Shown: positions 1 through 4,749 of the stretch, in pieces
Numbering within the stretch: the first letter of the stretch is position 1
Layout of the letters: each line of letters begins with the position of its first letter
NCBI GenBank assembly: GCA_030667645.1
Contig: DAOUVM010000142.1
Coordinates: 1-6,747 of the forward strand
DNA: 6,747 nucleotides
From: Ardenticatenales bacterium
GTDB lineage: Bacteria > Chloroflexota > Anaerolineae > Promineifilales > UBA4811
Reading direction: 5' to 3'
Translations under genes and position numbers: made by a program
The notes under the pieces: model-generated
The model's input: the letters and a program-made list of their open reading frames with translations, nothing else
Told to the model about the DNA's origin: nothing
Database searches by the model: none

Positions 1-2
1 GC

Positions 3-1958
3 GCCTTTGGATTAGAGGTGGGAGCTCTCTGGGTGGGCTCCGCGCGAGCAGTACAGGGCCTGCCGGCCGACATTGGCCCGCTCATGGCCCAGGCGGCACA
101 GACGACCGGAGCGGATATCACCGGGACGCTCGCCATCAATGATACCCGGGTCCGTGACCCCAGAACGCCGGCAGCAGTCCTCTCGGTTATCGAGCGCGCC
201 GGCATCCGGGCCAGCCTCACGGTCCCCATTCTCGTAGAGGAACGGCGAACAGGCGGGTTCAGCCTGGCTGCGACCGAACCCCGCTCCTGGACCGCCGAGC
301 AAGTCGCCATGGTAAAAGCCGTGGGCAAGCAGGTGGGAGCAGCCGCGGAACGCCTCCGGCTGCTGACGCAGGTCCGCGAGCAAGCCCACCGGATCCAGCA
401 GACGGTGGATACCGTACCCGAGGGAGTGATACTGTTGAACGCAGAGTGCCAGGTCGTGCTGGCAAATCCTCTGGCACAAGAGTATCTCGATGCGCTCGCG
501 AGCGCCCTGGCAACCGATCCCCTTCGGCCCGGCTTTGGCGAGAGGCTCATCCAGCTCGGCGGCTGGCCCCTCGCAGAGTTGCTCGCCCCACCATCTGACG
601 AGCTATGGCACAAGCTCCAGATCAAAGGCCCTCCGCGCCGCTCTTTTGAACTGATTGCTCGGCTGATACAAGAGGACGTCAAGGCCAAGAGCTGGGTACT
701 GGTCCTCCGTGACGTGACCGTTGAGCGAGAGATCCAGCAGCGGATTCAGCAACAGGCCCGCCTGGCAGCGGTGGGTCAACTGGCGGCCGGCATCGCGCAC
801 GACTTTAACAACATCGTCGCAGTCATCTTACTCTATGCTCAAATGTCACGGAACGCCAAAGGACTGCCCGACGAGGTGCGTAACCGCCTGGCAACCATCG
901 AAAAGCAGACCCAACGCGCTACTGACCTGATCGACCAGATCCTCGACTTTGGCCGGCGCTCAATTCTGGAGCGGCGGCCGATGAACCTGCGGCCTTTCCT
1001 CCAAGAGCAAATCAGGCTGCTGGAGCGTACCCTGCCGGAAAACATCAAGATAATCTTTGATTATGGTTCCGATGACTATTCGGTCAGCGCTGATCCAACC
1101 CGGGTCCAGCAGATTACGCTGAGCCTGGCGGTAAACGCCCGTGATGCAATGCCCGAGGACGGGGGAAACCTGCTCATCAAGTTGGACCGCGTACGGATTA
1201 AAGATGTCAAGCTCATTCCGGTACCCGAGGTTCAGAGTTCGGGCCATGAGTGGGTGCGCATGTCACTATCCGATAGCGGCGCCGGCATTCCGGCCGCTGA
1301 TCTGCCCCGCATATTCGAGCCCTTTTTTACCACCAAAGCGGTTGGGGAAGGCAGCGGGCTGGGATTGGCCCAGGTGTGGGGCATCGTGCAGCAGCATGAT
1401 GGCTACATCGACGTCACCTCTCAAGTGGGACAAGGCGCCACCTTTGCCATCTACCTGCCCGCTCTGTCAACAGCCGCGCCGGACGTCAAAGAAGAAATGG
1501 CTGCGGACAAAGAGCCCACCGGCCGGGGAGAGACGATCCTGGTTGTCGAGGACAACGAGGAGATGAGGGAAGCGTTGGCAAGCAGCCTCGTGACCCTCAA
1601 CTACCAGGTCGTAGAGGCGCGCAACGGCCGAGAGGCGCTGGAGATCTTTGATCAGCGGGCCAAGGCTCCGGCCGGCTCGGAGCAGGAACAGATCATGTTG
1701 GTGTTCAGCGACCTCATCATGCCAGAGATGGGCGCAAAACAGTTGGCCCGAGCGCTGCGGCAGCGAGGCCTGTCAGTGCCCGTGGTAGTGATGACCGGGC
1801 ACCCACTGGGCAAGACTAGCGAGTTGAGAGATGCAGGCATCGTCGACTGGCTCCGCAAGCCGTCGACCATCACCCAGGTGGCCCAACTCGTAGCCCGAGT
1901 GCTCGCTAGTTTCTCCACCCTCTCCATCATAGCATTTGCCGCCAGCACTGCTTTCTGA
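3..1958 (+). CDS. Hybrid sensor histidine kinase (GAF-PAS-HisKA-HATPase-REC), 5' end outside window
   Basis: Cytoplasmic-type signalling kinase that should autophosphorylate on His and pass the phosphate to its own C-terminal receiver domain; the signal is unknown. Residues are counted from the first complete codon at base 3. Residues 1-120 look like the end of a GAF domain (starts AFGLEVGALWVG), 125-240 a PAS-like domain, and 240-320 HisKA with H-box GIAHDFNN (His266). The ATPase domain follows, with N-box Asn378, G1 box DSGAGIP (Asp424), FEPFFTTK and GSGLGLAQVWG. The receiver spans about 510-645, with acidic pair Glu516/Asp517, phospho-acceptor Asp570 (FSDLIMPEM), Thr598 and Lys619. All key residues are present. 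The H-D-F-N sequence fits kinases that also have phosphatase activity. The frame is open to the window edge, so the GTG at base 18 falls inside the GAF domain and is not the start. A short hydrophobic tail (about 16 residues) follows the receiver. No transmembrane segment is visible in this part. The partner output protein is not in the window. Confidence 0.95.
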   Translation, partial: AFGLEVGALWVGSARAVQGLPADIGPLMAQAAQTTGADITGTLAINDTRVRDPRTPAAVLSVIERAGIRASLTVPILVEERRTGGFSLAATEPRSWTAEQVAMVKAVGKQVGAAAERLRLLTQVREQAHRIQQTVDTVPEGVILLNAECQVVLANPLAQEYLDALASALATDPLRPGFGERLIQLGGWPLAELLAPPSDELWHKLQIKGPPRRSFELIARLIQEDVKAKSWVLVLRDVTVEREIQQRIQQQARLAAVGQLAAGIAHDFNNIVAVILLYAQMSRNAKGLPDEVRNRLATIEKQTQRATDLIDQILDFGRRSILERRPMNLRPFLQEQIRLLERTLPENIKIIFDYGSDDYSVSADPTRVQQITLSLAVNARDAMPEDGGNLLIKLDRVRIKDVKLIPVPEVQSSGHEWVRMSLSDSGAGIPAADLPRIFEPFFTTKAVGEGSGLGLAQVWGIVQQHDGYIDVTSQVGQGATFAIYLPALSTAAPDVKEEMAADKEPTGRGETILVVEDNEEMREALASSLVTLNYQVVEARNGREALEIFDQRAKAPAGSEQEQIMLVFSDLIMPEMGAKQLARALRQRGLSVPVVVMTGHPLGKTSELRDAGIVDWLRKPSTITQVAQLVARVLASFSTLSIIAFAASTAF

Positions 1959-1992
1959 TACAAATGAGTCGCTCGGCTCTTGACAGAGTCAC

Positions 1993-2015
1993 GCCGATCG
2001 AACGACATGATCGGC
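1993..2015. repeat. Inverted repeat upstream of the SCP2 gene
   Basis: A perfect 7-bp inverted repeat, GCCGATC (1993-1999) and GATCGGC (2009-2015), is separated by 9 bases. A shorter dyad, TGAC-aga-GTCA, lies at 1981-1991 and overlaps a TTGACA hexamer (1980-1985) that could be a -35 element. No good -10 sequence is found 16-18 bp downstream. The repeat could be an operator or an RNA hairpin in the SCP2 leader. There is no T run after it, so a terminator for the kinase gene is unlikely. Function is unproven. Confidence 0.3.
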
Positions 2016-2065
2016 CAACGCTGGCAAGATCCCCCATCTGATCCACCCGAGAGAGGAGAATCGAA

Positions 2066-2377
2066 ATGACTACACCAAGCGAGTTCTTTGAGCAACTGGC
2101 TCAGGATCCATCCAAAGTGGCTGGGCTGAACCACATCTTTCAGTTTGACGTTACCGGAGACAATGGGGGCCAGTGGTACGTTGATGCATCTAGCGACGAA
2201 TCCAAGATCGTCCAAGGGACGCACGACAGCCCTGGCTGCACCATAACCATGGGAGATGAGGACCTGGTCGCAATACTTGAAGGCTCCCTAAACAGCCAGA
2301 TGGCGTTCATGATGGGAAAGCTCAAGGTCTCCGGAGACATGTCGCTCGCCCTGCAGTTGCAGAAACTCTTTGGATAG
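2066..2377 (+). CDS. SCP2 (sterol carrier protein 2) domain protein
   Basis: Single-domain, 103-residue cytoplasmic lipid-binding protein of the SCP2 family, whose members bind sterols, fatty acids or acyl-CoAs in a hydrophobic pocket. Almost the whole length is the domain. The clearest block is residues 58-102: CTITMGDEDLVAILEGSL, then a hydrophobic AFMMGKLKVSGDMSLALQLQKLF helix region. It follows closely the CTITM...GKLKITGNMGLAMKLQ pattern I recall from animal SCP2. There is no signal peptide. The ATG has a good Shine-Dalgarno site (GAGGAG, 2053-2058) seven bases upstream. It lies 107 bases after the kinase and about 300 bases before the TetR gene, so it may be its own transcription unit. 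Its closeness to fatty-acyl-CoA oxidation genes suggests a role in holding or delivering their substrate, but this is inference. Family assignment is firm; ligand is unknown. Confidence 0.92.
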   Translation: MTTPSEFFEQLAQDPSKVAGLNHIFQFDVTGDNGGQWYVDASSDESKIVQGTHDSPGCTITMGDEDLVAILEGSLNSQMAFMMGKLKVSGDMSLALQLQKLFG

Positions 2378-2578
2378 CTCCCCCTACTGGCACAGGGGAC
2401 TCATTCTGCAAACACCCTCCACTGGAGGAAGATTGATGGCGGTTGCGGCCGCCGGAATCGACGGCCGAAACCACTGAACCCAACCAGCCCGGTTCGCGCT
2501 CCAAGCGAGCTTGGCCGTGGAACCATTCATCGGGCCCCAACCGGCCACCCGGCCGACTTTGTGAAAGTTTTCCCAATC
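2378..2578. other. Intergenic stretch with weak hairpins and a 13-codon ORF; no convincing gene
   Basis: Together with the promoter and leader that follow, this is a gap of about 300 bases without a normal gene. Just after the SCP2 stop there is a small stem, CCCCT (2381-2385) with AGGGG (2394-2398), loop of 8 and no T run, so at best a poor terminator. A 5-bp stem, CCAAG/CTTGG, lies at 2501-2514. A GGAGGA Shine-Dalgarno-like sequence (2424-2429) precedes an ATG at 2436 that opens a 13-codon frame (MAVAAAGIDGRNH) ending at 2477. It could be a leader peptide, a gene remnant or chance. A reverse-strand open frame across the region has a low-complexity, non-protein-like sequence. Confidence 0.5.
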
Positions 2579-2608
2579 TTGACAGCTTTGACCTTATTGA
2601 TGTATACT
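2579..2608 (+). promoter_or_regulatory. Sigma-70-type promoter of the tetR gene
   Basis: A perfect -35 hexamer TTGACA (2579-2584) is followed after 18 bp by TATACT (2603-2608), five of six matching the -10 consensus. Transcription would start near 2614-2616, giving a leader of about 70 bases before the ATG at 2686. The -10 and start point are covered by the first operator palindrome, which fits repression by a TetR dimer. This is the best promoter in the window; none as good was seen before the dehydrogenase genes. Confidence 0.75.
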
Positions 2609-2658
2609 GACTGTGGGTCAGTGTATAACTCGCGGTCATTCACTGACCCGTAGTCATC
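2606..2658. promoter_or_regulatory. Duplicated palindromic operator, probably for the adjacent TetR protein
   Basis: Two 17-bp dyads share the form ACTGAC-N5-GTCA. Site 1 (2606-2622) is ACTGAC-tgtgg-GTCAGT, with perfect 6-bp arms. Site 2 (2642-2658) is ACTGAC-ccgta-GTCATC, with 4 perfect inner base pairs per arm. The centres are 36 bp apart. The two sites also sit in a larger mirror arrangement: 2608-2629 and 2635-2656 are inverted copies matching at 18 of 22 positions, including an unbroken GGGTCAGTG / CACTGACCC pair. Site 1 overlaps the -10 element and start point, and site 2 lies in the leader. This is the expected geometry for autorepression by a TetR dimer. The protein-site link is inferred from position. 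Confidence 0.7.
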
Positions 2659-2685
2659 TACCGGATCAACTGCTGCGGGCGGTCT

Positions 2686-3357
2686 ATGCCCAGTTCGCTA
2701 ACCCAGAACCGGCGAGAGAGGGAGCGCCAGGAACGATACGAGGCGATCTTGGATGCAGCGCGCCGCGTCTACTTTTCCAAGGGGATCACCAACACCACAG
2801 TAGACGATGTAGCGGCCGCGGCCGAGGTCAGCAAGGGAACCGTCTACCGCTACTTTCCCAGCAGACAGACCATCCTGCTCACCCTACTCCAGGAGGGTCT
2901 GATCATGCTCGTCGAGCGATTAGAGGCGGCTTACTCGGCGAATGAGTCCATCCCGGCTTCCAACCGGCTGCGCCGGTTGGCCAGGGCTTACTTTTCTTTC
3001 TTCCAGACCCATCCACACTACTATCGCCTGCTTATGTCGTTTGACCGCCCCGGGTTCATTGAATCGGTCGACCCCGACCTCTACGAGCATGTGCTCATCC
3101 GCGGCACCCGCGGGCTGACCTACGTCGTTCAGGCGATTGAGCAAGGGGTTGCCCAGGGCGAGCTTATCACCGAGGACCCCAAGCAGGCGGCCGGAGTCAT
3201 CTGGTCGATGCTGCACGGCGTGTACGTCATCCTGGGCCACCCCCTTCGCCGTGAGATGATGGCATCTGACCTCGAGTCACTCTACAATGCCGCGCTGGAA
3301 ACGGCAATCAAAGGCCTGATGGCCGGGTCCCGAGAAGACTCGGCTGATGGCAAGTGA
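2686..3357 (+). CDS. TetR/AcrR-family transcriptional regulator
   Basis: DNA-binding repressor of 223 residues, a usual TetR length. Residues 16-62 form the N-terminal helix-turn-helix: ILDAARRVYFSKG, then TTVDDVAAAAEVSKGTVYRYFPSRQTIL, with the recognition helix around SKGTVYRYF (49-57). Residues 85-210 form a variable all-helical ligand and dimer domain, including FFQTHPHYYRLLMSFDRPGF. The ATG at 2686 is the first in-frame start after an in-frame stop at 2644, but its ribosome-binding site is weak (only GCGGGCGG just upstream). It is preceded by a strong promoter carrying two palindromes, so autorepression is likely. The gene ends with tandem stops TGA TAA and is followed by a GC hairpin and then two acyl-CoA dehydrogenase genes. 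Several TetR regulators beside such genes sense acyl-CoAs (FadR/PsrA-like); that this one does so is inference. The effector is unknown. Confidence 0.93.
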   Translation: MPSSLTQNRRERERQERYEAILDAARRVYFSKGITNTTVDDVAAAAEVSKGTVYRYFPSRQTILLTLLQEGLIMLVERLEAAYSANESIPASNRLRRLARAYFSFFQTHPHYYRLLMSFDRPGFIESVDPDLYEHVLIRGTRGLTYVVQAIEQGVAQGELITEDPKQAAGVIWSMLHGVYVILGHPLRREMMASDLESLYNAALETAIKGLMAGSREDSADGK

Positions 3358-3366
3358 TAAAGGGGT

Positions 3367-3386
3367 GGTCCCCACTGCCGGGGACC
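3367..3386 (+). terminator. GC hairpin after tetR, possible weak terminator or attenuator
   Basis: A perfect 7-bp stem, GGTCCCC (3367-3373) with GGGGACC (3380-3386), and a 6-base loop start nine bases after the TGA stop of the TetR gene. The position is typical for a terminator, but the bases after it (gagtcgggtgg) contain no T run, so efficient intrinsic termination is doubtful. It may instead protect the 3' end of the mRNA or partly reduce readthrough into the dehydrogenase genes. I saw no clear promoter in the following 180 bases, which leaves readthrough from the tetR promoter possible. Confidence 0.4.
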
Positions 3387-3558
3387 GAGTCGGGTGGTGG
3401 GCCGCAAATTGTGTTGAGGATGCCCGTCTCCATCCGATCGCGGTAGCGTTGCCCCAGGGCTTCCACTGCCACCGGGATGAGCGGTACGCAGAGGGACGCC
3501 GGTAGAAACAGAGCGTCCACCGGTTTTCAATGACGGCTTGGTCGCACCAGGCCAAAAT

Positions 3559-3563
3559 GGAGG
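3559..3563 (+). promoter_or_regulatory. Shine-Dalgarno site that fixes the start of the first acyl-CoA dehydrogenase
   Basis: GGAGG ends four bases before the ATG at 3568. The same frame stays open upstream to a TTG at 3538, but that would add ten residues (MVAPGQNGGS) that do not resemble the family, and would place this GGAGG inside the coding sequence. Family N-termini usually begin close to the F-x-P/L-x-x-EQ pattern, as seen right after the ATG at 3568 (MISFEPTEEQQML). Confidence 0.75.
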
Positions 3564-3567
3564 ATCC

Positions 3568-4662
3568 ATGATCTCATTTGAACCGACCGAAGAACAACAG
3601 ATGCTCATTGGTGCGGTCAGGCGATTCGCCGACAAGGAGATACGGCCCGTCTACCGCGACTTTGAGGAAGAGGGAGAGATACCCCACAGTTTCGCCCAAA
3701 AGGGATGGGAGTTGGGGTTGACGGCGGCCGGCATACCCGAAGAGTACGAGGGTTTTGCCGAAGAGCGTTCCGTGGTCACCGGTGCGCTCTATGCCGAGGA
3801 GCTGGCCTGGGGCGACCTTGCTATCGCCATGCATCTGCTGGCGCCGGGGTTGTTCGCCTATCCGGTTCTCCTGTGCGGCACAACAGAGCAGAAGGAGAGC
3901 TACCTGCCCCATTTTTGCGAGGATGAATTCAAATCGGCCACCGCTGCCCTCATAGAGCCCACTATCCGGTTCGATCCGGCCGCGCTCAAGACGACGGCGG
4001 TATTGGATGGCGACGAATACGTTCTCAACGGTAACAAGATGTACGTCCCGCTGGCAGCGACAGCCGATCTGATCCTGGTCTACGCGGCCGAGGACGGCGC
4101 AACCCAGGGATTCCTGGTCAAAGGGGGAACCCAAGGTCTGGAGGTCGGCGACCGCGAAAAGCACATGGGAATCAAGGCGCTGGCGACCTATGAACTCTCG
4201 CTGAACAACTGCCGCATTCCCCGTGCCGGAAAGCTGGGTGGGGAGTCAGGCTGCGACCTGGGCCAGTTGATGACTCTGTCTCGAATCGCCACCTCGGCCA
4301 TGGCAGTGGGAGTCGCCCGCGCTTCCTACGAGTACGCCCTGGCCTATGCCAAAGAGCGCGAGGCATTCGGCGAGCCGATCGCGTCCCGCCAGGCAGTCGC
4401 CTTTATGCTGGCCGACATGGCGGTGGATATTGATGCTGCCCGACTCATGGTCTGGGAGGCAGCCTGGCGAGTAGATCAGGGCAAGGATGCGGCCAAGGAG
4501 GCCTATCTCGCCAAAATGTTCGCCGATGAGGTCGTACTGCGAGTCACTGATGGGGGAGTGCAGGTGTTGGGCGGCTATGGCTACATTCGCGAATTCCCGG
4601 TCGAGCTCTGGCTGCGCAACGGGCGGGGTTTTGCCGCCTTTGACGGGCTGGCGATGGTCTAG
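3568..4662 (+). CDS. Acyl-CoA dehydrogenase family protein with altered active-site motifs
   Basis: A 364-residue flavoprotein-fold protein of the acyl-CoA dehydrogenase family, which oxidises acyl-CoA to 2-enoyl-CoA with FAD and passes electrons to electron-transfer flavoprotein. The N-terminal helical domain (1-120) includes GIPEEYEGF. The beta domain spans about 121-225 and the C-terminal helical domain 230-364, with KEREAFGEPIASRQAVAF (Arg264, Phe267, Gly268) and VLGGYGYIREFPVELWLRN. Two sites are unusual. The TEPGAGSD-type motif reads IEPTIRFDP (129-137). The IYEGT motif bearing the usual catalytic Glu reads FDGLAMV, with Asp359, and the protein stops there, so the usual tail of about 20 residues is missing. 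No frameshift is visible. It lies 87 bases before a second acyl-CoA dehydrogenase, suggesting co-transcription and perhaps one heteromeric enzyme. It may be a distinct subgroup using Asp, or a non-catalytic partner. Fold assignment is firm; activity and substrate are open. Confidence 0.93.
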   Translation: MISFEPTEEQQMLIGAVRRFADKEIRPVYRDFEEEGEIPHSFAQKGWELGLTAAGIPEEYEGFAEERSVVTGALYAEELAWGDLAIAMHLLAPGLFAYPVLLCGTTEQKESYLPHFCEDEFKSATAALIEPTIRFDPAALKTTAVLDGDEYVLNGNKMYVPLAATADLILVYAAEDGATQGFLVKGGTQGLEVGDREKHMGIKALATYELSLNNCRIPRAGKLGGESGCDLGQLMTLSRIATSAMAVGVARASYEYALAYAKEREAFGEPIASRQAVAFMLADMAVDIDAARLMVWEAAWRVDQGKDAAKEAYLAKMFADEVVLRVTDGGVQVLGGYGYIREFPVELWLRNGRGFAAFDGLAMV

Positions 4663-4749
4663 CAGAGTCGGTGACCGGAAGCGAGTGGCATAGGATATCA
4701 CCCGGCCGGGCGCAGGATTGGTTTGCCGGCCGCATGAGGAGAACGGACG

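Noticed and set aside
18..20. GTG as start codon of the histidine kinase
   Set aside because: The frame is open to the window edge and the preceding codons (AFGLE) continue a GAF-type strand; the true start is outside the window.
2322..2639. Reverse-strand 105-codon open frame between SCP2 and tetR
   Set aside because: Composition is Gly/Ser/Arg-rich with no domain pattern, it overlaps the SCP2 3' end, and it runs across the promoter and operator.
2613..2945. Second + strand frame overlapping the start of tetR
   Set aside because: It begins inside the operator and is an out-of-frame shadow of the helix-turn-helix coding region.
3308..3520. Reverse-strand 70-codon frame (contains VPLIPVAVEALGQRYRDRM) after tetR
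   Set aside because: The middle looks mildly protein-like and could be a gene remnant, but it starts with GTG, runs antisense into the TetR coding end, and matches nothing I recognise.
3531..3544. Possible third TetR operator (TGAC-ggcttg-GTCG) before the dehydrogenases
   Set aside because: The spacer is 6 and not 5, one inner arm base is wrong, and there is no further symmetry; such matches occur by chance.
3538..3567. TTG at 3538 as start of the first acyl-CoA dehydrogenase
   Set aside because: It has no ribosome-binding site, adds a non-family N-terminus, and lies upstream of a good GGAGG placed before the ATG at 3568.
4701..4732. Palindrome CCCGGCCGGG and a GGCCGG/CCGGCC pair between the two dehydrogenases
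   Set aside because: Short, made only of G and C in a GC-rich genome, no T run; more likely composition than a terminator or operator.
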